18,877 nt of DNA, taken from Cristatella mucedo (Eukaryota; Bryozoa; Phylactolaemata; Cristatellidae). Within the stretch, counting starts at the first letter, position 1. Every line of letters starts with the position of its first letter. Below, piece by piece: positions 8,441 to 18,595 of this stretch. The stretch covers positions 1-18,877 of the forward strand of contig WPIO01000615.1 in assembly GCA_009760855.2 (NCBI GenBank). The letters are read 5' to 3'. A model generated the notes under the pieces. That model saw nothing but the letters and a program-made list of their open reading frames with translations. It was not told the origin of the DNA and ran no database searches. The position numbers and the translations under genes were made by a program.

Positions 8441-8920
8441 ATGCCGGACGCGACCTACTTTTTCGCAACCACGGAAGCATGGTTGCAGGTCTTTGTCAAC
8501 ACCGTTCATATAAGGCATGTCACCGAAAGCCTCAGCATCATCTTCAAACCAACTGTGCTAGCATGCAGCGACACATTGATCTCTCTCCTTACGGGTAAAA
8601 CGTTTACCCACAAATACGTATCAACAGCTAGTGTAACTGTTGGGATTCAGGATAGCCCGTCATGCCGTATTCTGTGTAATGGAGTGATATTGGTCTCACC
8701 TTAATACAAACCGAGAAATCTGATAATTCAGGTCTATAGGAGTGGGAAGCCATTAGAGAGCCCCATTGTCCAAAAAGATGATGAAATACTTGCCGATACA
8801 GCTACTTGTATTCCGAAAGCTCTCGGGAAGCTATCAATGCTAGAACTACAACTTGGACCAGCAATAAAGGTTCGCCCACTTCAGGATACAATCCGCTTGA
8901 CCTTGGGACTGAGTTCATGA
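8441..8920 (+). pseudogene. Possible decayed coding stretch, unknown protein (copy A)
   Basis: A plus frame from 8441 (MPDATYFFATTEAW...) reaches TAA at 8702-8704. The same frame then reopens to TGA at 8918-8920 and reads VYRSGKPLESPIVQKDDEI...CIPKALGKLSMLELQL. A plausible acceptor, AATTCAG, lies at about 8727-8733. Copy B has a second stop (Trp to TAG) and mostly amino-acid-changing differences in the first part, which argues against selection there. The last ~190 bp are nearly identical between copies. I cannot assign a family. Confidence 0.25.
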
Positions 8921-9572
8921 AGGGAAAAGCTGTTTTATAGTTTTTTATGGCTGATGTGACACGCGACTTCCAACTGAAATGTTCACAGGCCTTAAGTAGC
9001 TCTGGCTCAGTGTTAGGACTCTCCGACGAGCTGACCGTATCTGTAAATGAGTGAAGGCGGTCGGGCTCGTGTCTTTTATGGCAACGTCGTAATTAATAAG
9101 GGCGATAATCATGGTCGCAAATAATCTTGTTTGTCCTATAGTTGCTGATTAACCGCTTGCTAATTGAGTTCGTAGGCCGAACTACCAAAGCACTAGCAGG
9201 AAGTGATCAAAATACTGATCCCTTAACCTGAAAACCTCTTTCTATGCCCTAAATTGGGGTGGCGTTTGCATTCCTTTGGAGAAATACTGGAACATTCCCC
9301 ACACTGGTCGTAGTCGGAAATACCACAGCGAAGCGGCTGGTGGGCATAAGTTGAACTTAAAGCTAAAAATTGAAAAACCAAAATTATTTATTATTTGTTT
9401 TGAATAAACACGATAATTTGAGTATTTCTAATTACGTAGGCAGTTTTGCATACCCTTTTTCACTGGAAACTCCGAGAAAACACATATAAACGAGCTGCAA
9501 TGGCTAGCTGATATCATTAAGGACCTACAGTTCAATATTTATTCACGGTCAACGGAAAAAGACTGCCTAATG
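8921..9572. other. About 650 bp without a supported gene
   Basis: No frame or motif is recognisable. The part up to 9221 is shared with copy B (18589 region to 18877). From 9222 on the partner lies outside the window. AT-rich sequence at 9370-9430 includes ATTATTTATTATTTG. Confidence 0.5.
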
Positions 9573-9750
9573 AAAAAAAATCCTAGCTGATTAAACAGCA
9601 TCTTTTTATATAGCGACAGAAGAGCCTTTACGGCTAACACCACTGCTTGCAGTGACGACAAAGGATCGCCCACCGCAGGAATTGAACCCACGACCTCATT
9701 CCCGAGGTCGTGAAAGCAACCGCCTTACCTAGCGTGCCATCACGGCTCAC
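9573..9750 (-). repeat. tRNA-derived SINE-like sequence
   Basis: The minus strand carries an A-box-like TGGCACGCTAGG (9728-9739) and a B box GGTTCAATTCC (9678-9688) about 40 bases apart, as in a Pol III promoter. A tRNA cloverleaf does not close: the bases after the T arm do not pair with the 5' AGCCGTG. A strong hairpin (CGACCTC/GAGGTCG) sits where the anticodon and variable arms would be. Downstream is unrelated sequence, ending near a run of eight T (9573-9580). This fits a SINE with a tRNA-like head, or a tRNA pseudogene. The 3' boundary is a guess. Confidence 0.6.
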
Positions 9751-9763
9751 CAAATTATATTCC

Positions 9764-9768
9764 AAAAA
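9764..9768 (-). terminator. Pol III terminator of tRNA-Glu
   Basis: Five T on the minus strand start two bases after the last tRNA base, as expected for RNA polymerase III termination. Confidence 0.75.
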
Positions 9769-9769
9769 T

Positions 9770-9841
9770 TTCCCTAGCGGGGAATCGAATCCCGGCCACG
9801 GCGGTGAGAGCGCCGGATCCTAGCCACTAGACCACTAGGGA
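9770..9841 (-). tRNA. tRNA-Glu (anticodon CTC)
   Basis: The 72-nt minus-strand sequence folds into a standard cloverleaf. It has a perfect 7-bp acceptor stem (TCCCTAG/CTAGGGA), the D arm GTCTAGTGGCTAGGAT, and an anticodon arm CGGCG-CTCTCAC-CGCCG with anticodon CTC. The T arm has loop TTCGATT, and A is the discriminator base. The A box (TGGTCTAGTGG) is canonical. The B box has GATTCGATTCC, one base off, which leaves an A-C mismatch closing the T stem. There is no intron. It should carry glutamate for GAG codons if active. Confidence 0.9.
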
Positions 9842-10562
9842 ATAAAGAGCAAACCACTGAAACCTATACTTGTACATGTTTACAAATGTTGATATTCAAA
9901 TGCCAGTAATCAAATTTCGGTATTGTACGATTACAAATAGTGAAGCTTAAGCGGACGTTCCCTCAAACGAACTAGTAATTCCCATTGCAAAAAATGGTAG
10001 AATTCGGCAGTATGGAGTGACAACTAGAGAAACAAACGGAAAAATAGTATTGTGAAAGAGACCTAACGAGTGAAAAAGTGACACGAAGGGAAAAAGTGAC
10101 CGTATCACGATTGTTATTTTGCTGAAAATGCACTATATTCAAGTCTTTCAGCTTTAACCTAAGTGGCCCTGTTTTGTTAGAGGACAAAGAAAGGGCTATC
10201 TTTTTCCATCTAACCAAACTTTTAATCGGCAAGATACCTAATGAAAACTAACGGATTTACAGAACCAAACCAGCCCACTCAGGCTTAATCATTTGCTCTG
10301 TGCCTCTGCAGTTACAAGCTGATTCGTTAATATCTCCTCATGCAACGTACATGGAAATTGAATTGCATCCTAAGGACATTAGTGAGAGATGCAGCACCGC
10401 CTTGAAGCTTTTTACGAGTCAAAGGTTGAGGAAATAACGATTTATGTTAATGCTGACGACAACAGAATATGGATTTAATGAAAGATGGACAAATGAAAAG
10501 CAAATTGTGGGTGCAAGATATAGTTCAGTTACATGATCGTAATTCACAGATCTAGTCGTAAT
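9842..10562. other. About 720 bp without a supported gene
   Basis: Nothing is recognisable. The minus frame 9972-10232 (86 codons) has no motif and I could not pair it with another exon. No second copy is in view for comparison. Confidence 0.45.
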
Positions 10563-10571
10563 GTATAAAAG
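10563..10571 (+). promoter_or_regulatory. TATA-box-like site
   Basis: TATAAAAGG is a full match to the metazoan TATA consensus. A transcript would start near 10590-10600. The only frame just downstream (10605-10814, GTG start, 69 codons) is unrecognised. Chance occurrence is possible in AT-rich DNA. Confidence 0.25.
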
Positions 10572-11354
10572 GCATAATGCAGTCGCCTACTCCTTAGAAA
10601 CAGCGTGCGATCATCCGTAGCTGTATTCGCCTTTGAACAGTTCACATGGCCTAGAGAAAGGTTGTATCCAGAGAATCAGCAGCGTTCCGTTGCTGCAAAA
10701 ATATATTTTTTACTTGTAGTCATTAGGTGCTGTACTGCAGGTCAGTGTGATCTCTCAGTTGGGCTTAGGCACCCTGGCTGGGAAAAGGATTTAGCCAAAA
10801 CTTCATCTTGCTGAGCAGACAGTTCTGGTCACGGGTAGCCGATGTCCAGCAGCAGTTGCCCATGACCACCGTTTAAGGTTTCTCAAACTGTACCATGACA
10901 TCATCATAGTGGATGCTAATTAGAGAATTGTACGCAAAAGTTTCGTAAAACGTCTGTGCGAATTGAATGCCGTTTACCTGCCTGTAAGGTCAAGCGAAAC
11001 AGCTATGATTTTACAATTTCACAGTCAGTTCACTTCAGAGGCCAATTTTCATCCGAACATTTCCCTGCCTTTGGAGAGTCAGTTGACCGCACAAAAATCA
11101 CTATCACGTAGGGGAGCAAGTTGTTCATCATTATCAGCTGTGAATCCAAGATTCGTGTTCACATTCACAGTGAAATCCGTCCAGCATGCACGATGCAGTG
11201 AGCATTTCATTTTGCATCATAAGAAATGACTTATCCAGCCTCAAGCCAATCTTCATGCAGGATACACTATTCAAAAACCAAAATTGTTTGAACACACTTC
11301 TGGAAGCGGCCATAGGGACTGCTGCAGTGGCAATCGACCGAAAGAGTGGCTCAT
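10572..11354. other. About 780 bp without a supported gene
   Basis: Plus frames 10605-10814 and 10963-11229 start at GTG and TTG codons and show no domain. The second contains CSEHF, which recalls THAP domains, but the rest of that fold is absent. I see no repeat shared with other parts of the window. Confidence 0.45.
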
Positions 11355-11360
11355 TTTATT
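11355..11360 (-). promoter_or_regulatory. Polyadenylation signal AATAAA overlapping the stop codon
   Basis: Minus-strand AATAAA shares its first two bases with the TAA stop of the zinc-finger gene (11359-11361). The 3' UTR would be very short if this signal is used. Confidence 0.45.
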
Positions 11361-11818
11361 AAACTGCCGCCTCTTTACATGTATTGCGGTTGACATGGCG
11401 TTTAAGGTTGAATGGCGTTGACAGTGTCTTCCTGCATTTGGGACAGGTACGGAGAGTACTTTTGCGAGAGCCAGCTGCGGTATTTCTTTTGGAAACGTGA
11501 GTCTTAGTGACTTCAGAGGCCACCGCAAGATCGAAGGAGTGGCAATTCGGCTCTGAGGCTGACGAGCTCCCGTCAGTCATTGCGACTCCAACACAAGGCT
11601 TTGGGCCCTCTGGCACTGAAACAAAATTTCAGAGCTAAGTAGCTGTAGCTGACCTCAAAACAGATCACGTCAGTTGGACTAAATCAGTAGCGTAAAGGCA
11701 CTGAAAAACAAATGTTTTTGTACTTACACCACTCTGAAGGCACCTCGTCACTATCGGTATCACCTTGTTGTCTTTTAACAGGCCAACCTTTTCGGCGTGA
11801 CTTTCGGGCTCCCTTCAT
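11359..11818 (-). CDS. Two-exon zinc-finger protein, 115 aa
   Basis: Exon 1 (11728-11818) starts at an ATG with an in-frame TGA upstream (about 11857) and encodes a very basic N-terminus (KGARKSRRKGW, VKRQQ), a likely nuclear-localisation signal, then an acidic DTDSDE. Intron 11616-11727 (112 bp) has GTAAGT at the donor and TTTGTTTCAG at the acceptor. Joining restores one frame (phase 1, Leu31). Exon 2 (11359-11615) has a Ser/Thr-rich linker and one finger: C88-x2-C91-x3-L-x5-L-x2-H104-x5-C110, a C2HC variant of the C2H2 pattern. The protein ends five residues after C110. AATAAA overlaps the stop codon. The similar finger at 4345-4407 is on the same strand. Its nucleic-acid target is unknown. 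Confidence 0.65.
11616..11727 (-). other. Intron of the zinc-finger gene
   Basis: The donor is GTAAGTA at 11721-11727. The acceptor is a pyrimidine-rich TTTTGTTTCAG ending at 11616. Its length of 112 bp is typical of compact animal introns. Removing it joins TGG-T to TG-CCA and keeps the frame open. Confidence 0.65.
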
Positions 11819-11867
11819 TAAAAGACACGAAATTATAGTCGCTGGACCGTTGTTTCAATATTGAGGC

Positions 11868-11873
11868 CACGTG
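11868..11873. promoter_or_regulatory. E-box CACGTG upstream of the zinc-finger gene
   Basis: A palindromic CACGTG lies 50 bp upstream of the ATG at 11818, followed on the plus strand by ATGCAAAG, one base from the octamer motif. Binding by bHLH factors is an inference only. Confidence 0.25.
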
Positions 11874-12266
11874 CTATGCAAAGTGACAGTGTGAGCAGAC
11901 GTTGATCGTCACGCTCATCGTTTGTCAAAAGCCGGCCAATAAATGGCTGTACGAGTTGGCTCGCATGACATTTCAGACAGCAGGCTTGCTCTCTACTGTG
12001 CATTATTGCGAGGTATTGCTATTACCTTTCCAATTTTCACTAGAAAAAGTGCAGTAACGGATTATCTGAGCCTTCCAAAAGTCCAAAAGTGTGGCTCGGA
12101 CCTGAAACTGATTTGTGGTTGCCTATTTGTGTCCTCGTGCGATAACACGTCAAGCTTTCGATTACCACCAAAACACCACTGGTATTCGTTGAACACGACA
12201 GCACACTACACACTGGTGACGCATTTCAGCTTCTAAGGACTACTATTTTCCATTAAACTGTGTTAA

Positions 12267-13152
12267 TATTAATGATAATAATAATACACTTGGTAAATCC
12301 CCCTCAGACAAAGTAATCTCTTTGTAGGTGCTTTTCATTTGCTGCAAAGGGACATGCAATTGAATGGTAAGCTAAATCATGCATGGAAAAAAACGAAATG
12401 AATAATATGGTTAGGGGCGACTAGCAGAGGGTCAGCACGCAAATGTGGTTTATGGCAGCATGCATAGTGTCAACATGCATAAGTACATGAAGGAAAAATC
12501 ATTGGGACCACTAAATGCCGCCCTAAAATGGTGTGTTTTTAAGTTCCTATTAAATTTGGACAGGTAAGGACAGGTTCTGACGCAGGTCGGGAGAGAGTTC
12601 CAGGCTTTGGGAGCATGCAAACTATGTGCACGGTCTCCCAAGTTCGTACAATGTTTTTGTAGACTGTTGGATTCCGAAAAGCGGCTGATACGATGCATGG
12701 CCTGATGTGGGAGTATATTTGAGAGAGCAGCTTAGAGAGATAGGCTGGAGCTACAGAATTAAGGGACCTAAAAGTGAGCGACAAAACCTTGAAGTCGATC
12801 CAATGCTTGAGTCGTAGCCAGTGCAGGTCAGGAGAAGTGGAGTAATATGGCAACTGTGACGCCACGACCGACAAGCCTAGCTGCAGTGTTTCGCACCAGC
12901 TGCAGACGCCTGATCGCATTTGCTAGTAGGCCACAAATCAGTGAGTTGCAACAGTCGACAGGGGATGTCTCGAATTCATGGACCAACTTAGATGTGCTAT
13001 CCTTATCTAAACAAGCTCAAGGTTTAGCAATGTTGATGCAGAAATGCACAAGCTGAAAATAGGCAGATTTGACTGTGAAGCTGATTTGGTCGTAATATTG
13101 AATGAAACAGCCATTAAACGCTTTTCAATGAAGCAGCCGTTGAACCATGTTA
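12267..13152 (-). mobile_element. 5'-truncated retrotransposon 3' end (copy B)
   Basis: This is the partner of 2366-3240: RT C-terminus, 3' UTR and interrupted (ATT)n tail on the minus strand. A 14-bp gain near 12722-12735, flanked by GAGAG on each side, adds a further frameshift, so the RT frame is split between 12450-12698 and 12539-12919. The plus frame 12847-13056 is antisense to it and is not a gene. Confidence 0.9.
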
Positions 13153-14225
13153 AATAAACAAACGACGTCCTTGTTTTCACTTATTTGGCAGCAATCCGTC
13201 AAGTTACGTGTCTAGCCATCAAATCTTAGTCAGTACAATTTTCCTTAAATCTGGTCATTGTGAAAACGTGAGTCACACCAACAAGCCGGAAAACTACCAG
13301 TTCAATCTCTGTCTGATAATGAATGCGTATCTGATTGCCGTCGGTAAAAGTAACAGGCAGGCCTTACGACAGCCTGTCCTTACATGCATTATTACAGAAT
13401 CAACGTCCTATTCGACAGAGTGGCAACGTTCAAAAGTCCTACAATCGCATCATGATGACTGATTCTTCGTTACATATTTTACGTTCACTGCCAATGGAGA
13501 TTGCATGTTATGATGAGTAACTCGCAAAGAGTACCATTTGCTGTAGCCATGCACGACCTCATACGTGCAAAGATCGGAAAACTGTGTTTATAACCCAAGG
13601 TATTTTGAGCATTCCATAGAACGTGAAACAACAAAAGTTTATCTTACATTAGGTATTAGAAAAGCACTATTCCTAATATTATTCCAGTGAAAAGCCTAAG
13701 CAAAACACCAAGGTGGGAGCATCAATTTGGCACTGTGCACATGCAATAAAACGTGGGATGAATTGCCTGCCATTGAATGTAAGCAATGCATGCACTGCCA
13801 CTCTAGTGTTTTCAATGCTGACTTATTTACCGACGACGAATGAATTCTTCAATCTGAATAACGTGCACAATAGTCATACATGTAGCCAAGCGAAGATTCA
13901 AACATTCGCATTGAACGCAACGCTGTTCGACGAGTATCACAACCATTGTAATTCAGAGTGACGACAACATCAGTTACTTTCAAACGTTGTACTGCTCAGT
14001 GGACCATGAGTACAAATATTTTACACATTCATAACTAAGCACATTTAGGAGAAACAATCGAATAACTTAATACAAATTAAGACCTCAAAGTCACTTTTCA
14101 ACCATTACGAACTTAATTGTGCCCGTCTAACGTCCGATGGCTATGGATCCTGAATGCTCAGAGCATGCAGGAATACGGGACGATCACAAAGACCAATGGT
14201 GTAACGTGGCCAGGTAAATCTGCTC
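13153..14225. other. No supported gene (copy B)
   Basis: This is the partner of 3241-4314. The same short plus frames are present (13208-13462, 13335-13520, 13713-13961), with few differences and no recognisable domain. Confidence 0.5.
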
Positions 14226-14426
14226 TCATACCTTGCTGCCTTCCATCGCTTTGCAATGATCTTGCTTATGTAGATTCAGCTTTGGATACAACTGAATCGC
14301 TTCGTGCATACCATGCATTCTACAGTAGTGGAGCATTGTTCACGAGCTACGTTTCCCTCGTGCCCCTATCGTTATCCTTGGCGTACGTTATCAATAAAGA
14401 AAACAAGGCAGCTTGAGCCTGCACCT
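14226..14426 (-). pseudogene. C2H2 zinc-finger exon, frameshifted (copy B)
   Basis: This is the partner of 4315-4515. The codons for the paired cysteines (TGC..TGC) and following residues are intact, but one base is missing where copy A has CAGCATTTGG and B has CAGCTTTGG (about 14280). The frame then hits TGA after AGTTGTATCCAAAGC, before the zinc-binding histidines. A second base is missing near 14362. Confidence 0.55.
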
Positions 14427-14676
14427 AAGAACCGTCCTATGGACTGCGACTAGTGAAACTATAGCACATATATGCACCGTCTCTCCTGTCAACGGGCCTT
14501 CCCTACTCACTTCACGGTTCTCCACGAGGCTTGAAGATCCGGATGAAGTCGCCATTGCCTACGATGTTCTAAACAAGATTGAGAAACAGTTAAAAAATGT
14601 GTCGAAACGGATGCGGCATATAGGAATATGCAAAAAGATTGCCCAAGCTATTTACAACTATAGCAATAATAGATAA
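14398..14676 (+). CDS. Unrecognised open frame, partner of 4372-4767
   Basis: From about 14396 to 14687 the sequence is identical to copy A. A TAA at 14395-14397, from AATAAA where A has AGGAAA, closes the frame upstream. A separate frame at 14117-14416 covers the 5' half in B. No domain is recognised. See the copy A entry for the C-terminal helix. Confidence 0.3.
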   Translation, partial: RKQGSLSLHLRTVLWTATSETIAHICTVSPVNGPSLLTSRFSTRLEDPDEVAIAYDVLNKIEKQLKNVSKRMRHIGICKKIAQAIYNYSNNR

Positions 14677-14687
14677 ATACCATCAAA

Positions 14688-15856
14688 GAATTCACATTTC
14701 CACAGGTGGTCAGACCTGTGTTCTAGATATCCGTTGGTGGCAACATGTAAGACGAAGATTGTATTAAAAACACTTAAGCAAATCTTATGCCATTGTTAGT
14801 AAATTAGCACTCAGTTCTAATGACTAGGCATTAGGTCTAAAAATGCTAGCTAAACATAATTACCTTGGTGGTGGACGTGCAGTAAGAGGCAAACCGGGCT
14901 GTCGTGCGATGGCAGTGCAGCTCCTCACTGGCAAAGAATCCCATGGATCCCCACATCCGGCTCGTACCGGGAATCCAAAAATTGTGCTAGTCTGAGCACA
15001 AATTCTACACAAATTGTATTCAGCCATTCCGGTTATGAATCTTTCTAATGGCTAAAATGCACAGGCTCCAGTACCAGCCATTCAATTATTTCAACATGCA
15101 CACTTAATCGGATAATGCTGCAATGGCACCATTTCCTCTTCCCGCCAAGCACTCAAAATGGCGTAACCAAGCTTAAACCTTATCTATTCTATGTTATCCT
15201 ACCATATCCGGGCCATCATTCGCAAGGGCTTGATGTTTTCAGAAAGATAAATTACAATCCGCCGTCATAGATTCCAGTAAATGATGTACCTATTGTGAAA
15301 TCAAGTCCACGAAGGTGAGGTACATACTCTCTTAACAGCATAGAGGTTTCAAGTAGATGCCTATACGCATTTGGTTGTGATATTCCGTTCGGGATGACTT
15401 TCGCCGCTGTTGTTACGACTCACTTTATGGCCTCATAGAATCTAGCAAATGCTCGAAAAAGAAAGATGCCAGTCCTGTAGACCACCGATTCAAGCCAATC
15501 TTAGTTTGGCAAGTCACTTACTGTCCCATCGCTAGCTCGCAGAGCATGAGTTGCACACTTCACAGAATGTGAGCTTCCAATTTCAAGGCCTGGGTTGACA
15601 AAACGACCACATCAGAACTAACGTCAATGACTACAGTTTCGAGAACTCCTTTTCAATACCATTGTGAGCGATCAAACGATATTCCGGCTATATCGGCACC
15701 TGTTTAACCGCTGAAAAGCTTACGTACCGACATTTTAAAGCCAATAAAAATTTGCAAGTGATTTCTCGGTTCATTTTGCTTCTTGTTTCGGCAGCATTCA
15801 AAAATTTTGATTACAAGGTCCTTCATTAGCTCCTCACATTTGGCTGTGCCTATGTT
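14688..15856. other. No supported gene (copy B)
   Basis: This is the partner of 4778-5946, including the 20-bp inverted repeat at 14701-14720. Most differences from A cluster at 14747-14875 and 15320-15420, leaving long identical stretches between. Confidence 0.45.
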
Positions 15857-15993
15857 TTGTCGCACATCGATGGTTCAGGTCATATGGCAACAGTATGCAC
15901 CGGGCTCCGAATGGGGACTGTCAATGATCGTCCGAAGAACCACTTAAGGAGGCGTGACCGAAGGGGCCTCTCATCGGTAACATTTAAAAAAAT

Positions 15994-16264
15994 TCCATAC
16001 TCTCCCTCTTGCCGAATCGATTGCCAAGCAAAACCTAGGCTTTCGCTTCTTTGCAGATTTATTCGTACTTCAATTTTCATCCCTCACAGTGCCTCACTGT
16101 CACCCCACAAATTTTCAGCATCGATTGATGATATCGCTCATGCCTGGCAGCAAGCTATTCTAAATTTTTTAGCGACGAAACATCGAAACAAATGGAGGCA
16201 TACCGAGCAACTCAGAAGTGAGAACAGTTTACACTTACAATTGACTATGCCGGCAAGCCTTCAG
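15994..16264 (+). pseudogene. Decayed RT-core relic (copy B)
   Basis: This is the partner of 6084-6354, with the same degraded catalytic-site region and only a few substitutions. The open frame 15857-16288 reads across it out of register. Confidence 0.75.
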
Positions 16265-16270
16265 CTAAAT

Positions 16271-16387
16271 CTGCATGTCATCTCATAGCTCCATCTGAAT
16301 ATGTATGTCATCTCATAAGTCCAAATGAATCTGTATGTCGTGTCATACCTCTAAATGAATCTGTATTCCATCGCATACCTCCAACTG
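16271..16387. repeat. 30-bp minisatellite, contracted (copy B)
   Basis: About four units remain. The left flank (CCAAATGAAT) is that of A's left block and the right flank (CTAAATGAAT) is that of A's right block. They join through one 28-bp repeat at 16327-16354. The retroelement fragment inside A's array is gone. Confidence 0.93.
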
Positions 16388-16497
16388 AATCTGCACATGA
16401 TCTAGGCGTCCAGTTCCTAAGTGACATATCCTTAACGTAACATTAGTATTCACGAGAATAATGCAGAAGATAAAGTGCCCTAGAAGAACTCAATTTA

Positions 16498-17180
16498 TCG
16501 CTAGGTGCTTTACATTAGATGCTAAAGCAATTGCGATTGAACAGCGAGTTATATCAAGCTTAATACAAAACTTCACTAGCATAGTTAAAGATGACGTGCA
16601 CAGGGTGTGCATAAAAGTTTGGTTAGTAGCAGCAATCACAGTGACAGCAGGCATAGGTGCGTACAGGACGAATCACAAGGACCCACTAAATGCTGTCTAA
16701 AAAGGGTGAGTGTTTCAATTTAATTTTAATGTAGTCAAGTCATTGGATGTTGCGACGCCAGCCGAGAATAAATTCCAGGCTCCAAGAGCATATGAACTTC
16801 CTGCATGGTCTCCAAAGGATTTGAGGTTGGTACGAGGTATTGGTATAATCTTGGAATCGTAAAGGCGAGTTTTACGATGCTGGGTCTAGTGGGTAATAGA
16901 TTTGAGAGATAGGCCGGGGCACCAGAATGAAGTTACCTACAAGTCAGCGATGAAACCTTGTAGTCGATTCAATGGTTTACTTGTAATCCCTTCAGGTCAG
17001 GAAAAAGTGGTATGACGTGGCAACTCAATTGCTCATGAAACACAGGCCTAGTTGCAGAGATGATCACCACCTGTAACCGCCTATTGCACATGCCGGAGGC
17101 AGGCGAAACGTCAGTTACAGAAGTCAAGAAGGGATGGCACAAATGCTCGGACCAACTTAGACGTTGCCTAAATTCTAAAA
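16498..17180 (-). mobile_element. Older 5'-truncated retrotransposon 3' end (copy B)
   Basis: This is the partner of 7078-7765, with the same boundaries and additional small indels. The plus frame 16461-16700 is an accident of its 3' UTR. Confidence 0.8.
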
Positions 17181-17434
17181 AGTGCCGTTTAAGTTCTCCT
17201 TTTCTACCGTGCGCCAGCAGTGACAGTCTTAGCCGCCTTTCGCCTATCTTGCATATATTCTAGGCGTTTCAGATTATCATTGTTACTATGTGCCAGCTTA
17301 TATGTGACAGACAATTACACAGGGATACCTAAGGCATGGTCAGGGATGTATACATTGAAAGCAAAAATGGCCTCAGCATGAGAAACGGTAGTCATGTCTC
17401 GATCGTGATTCGCTCCTGCTCTCACTCCTCTTAC

Positions 17435-17585
17435 GACGGAAACTATCAAGGCCCAGATGTTCTTGTTGACACTCATTCGTCAAGAAGCCGACAGTATCGA
17501 CAGCAACACGGTCCAATATAGCATGCACTTGCTGGACCTGTAGTGCTGCACTTAATTTCTCGCGAGGCACTTCTTTATTTAACAT
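17435..17585 (-). CDS. Candidate first exon, unknown protein (copy B)
   Basis: This is the partner of 8017-8167: 50 codons from an ATG at 17585, protein-identical to copy A, ending at a GTAAGA donor (17429-17434). Sequence after the donor differs more from A than the exon does. Function is unknown. Confidence 0.3.
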
Positions 17586-17858
17586 AACCGACAGAGTTTA
17601 GACCAGTGTGCTTTATCACATCTCATGCTACCTAGTTGAAACCTTGCCTTAGATGAGTCAGTGTCTTCTCAGCCCCTGCTGTCGCTCTACAGGTTATCGT
17701 GCACTTCATGCATAACTATCGGCAAAACCTTGCAGAGCACCAAGGTGAGCCACCTTGGTAATCGGCCGCTCGGTGATTCCCGGGGGCTTCTACATGGATT
17801 CCATAGCGACCAGTCACACTTCTTGACTTTGTTATGACAAAAGACGTTCCCCTATGCC

Positions 17859-18330
17859 GGATGCGACCTACTTTTTCGCAACCACGGAAGCATGGTAGCA
17901 GGTCTTTGTCCACACCGTTCATATAAGGCATGTCACCGAAAGCCTCAGCATTATCTTCAAACCAACTGTGCTAGCATGCAGCGACACATTGATCTCTCTC
18001 CTTACGGGTAAAACGTTTACCCACGAATACGTATCAACAGCTAGTGTACCTGTTGGGATTCAGGATAGCCCGTCATGCCGTATTCTGTTTAATGGAGTGA
18101 TATCGGTCTCACCTTAATACAAACCGAGAAATCTGATAATTCAGGTCTATAGGAGTGGCAAGCCATTTGAGAGATCCATTGTCCAAAAAGATGATGAAAT
18201 ACTTGCCGATACAGCTACTTGTATTCCGAAAGCTCTCGGGAAGCTATCAATGCTAGAACTACAACTTGGACCAGCAATAAAGGTTCGCCCACTTCAGGAT
18301 ACAATCCGCTTGACCTTGGGACTGAGTTCA
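17859..18330 (+). pseudogene. Decayed partner of 8441-8920 (copy B)
   Basis: The frame carries an extra TAG (GGTAGC where A has GGTTGC, about 17896) plus the shared TAA, so the first part is broken twice. The last part, from GTCCAAAAAG to the TGA, is unchanged from copy A. Confidence 0.25.
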
Positions 18331-18352
18331 TGAAGGGAAAAGCTGTTTTATA

Positions 18353-18595
18353 ATGGCTTGCAATTCTCAGCCGTTGGAAAGGACATGACACAAATGGAAA
18401 TAAATCCTAACACGTGACAATATTTCGGTGAAACCCTGAACCTCACAACAAGGGTACAACGGGTGGCCGCACAACGTGCCAACGTGCACAATGTGCACAT
18501 CTCTGACGTTTGCATTACATCCAAGATAATGAGAAGGTATTCAATTCGCAGCACTGACAACGCCTTTATATATGAACACCCAAACAGTACCAAAC
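18353..18595. other. 243-bp segment present only in copy B
   Basis: Copy A reads GCTGTTTTATA directly followed by GTTTTTTATGG. In B these are separated by 243 bp beginning ATGGCTTGCA and ending AGTACCAAAC. I see no terminal inverted repeat, poly-A tail or exact target duplication. The flanks share only GTTTTATA/GTTTTTTA. The segment holds the repeated words ACGTGC and GTGCAC. It may be an insertion in B or a precise loss from A. The minus frame 18348-18629 across it has no recognisable domain. Confidence 0.85.

Larger units (their letters stand above)
2004..9221. repeat. Segmental duplication copy A
   Basis: This stretch matches 11902-18877 base for base, in the same orientation, apart from scattered substitutions and indels. 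The match starts abruptly at TTGATCGTCA (2004 and 11902). It can be followed to 9221, which pairs with the last base of the window, so the true right end is unknown. About a dozen differences occur in the first 340 bp. Large differences are a 490-bp segment (6421-6910) missing from B and a 243-bp segment present only in B. Small ones include a 14-bp gain in B at about 12725. Taken with B starting at 11902, a tandem unit of 9,898 bp is the simplest interpretation. Confidence 0.97.

Noticed and set aside
2004-9221. The duplicated segment as one large DNA transposon
   Set aside because: I found no inverted ends at 2004/11902 and no transposase-like gene, and the right end is not visible; tandem duplication explains the data more simply.
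10963-11229. Plus frame containing CSEHF, suggestive of a THAP domain
   Set aside because: The first Cys pair, the conserved Trp and the spacing of a THAP domain are missing; it starts with TTG and I see no splice partner.
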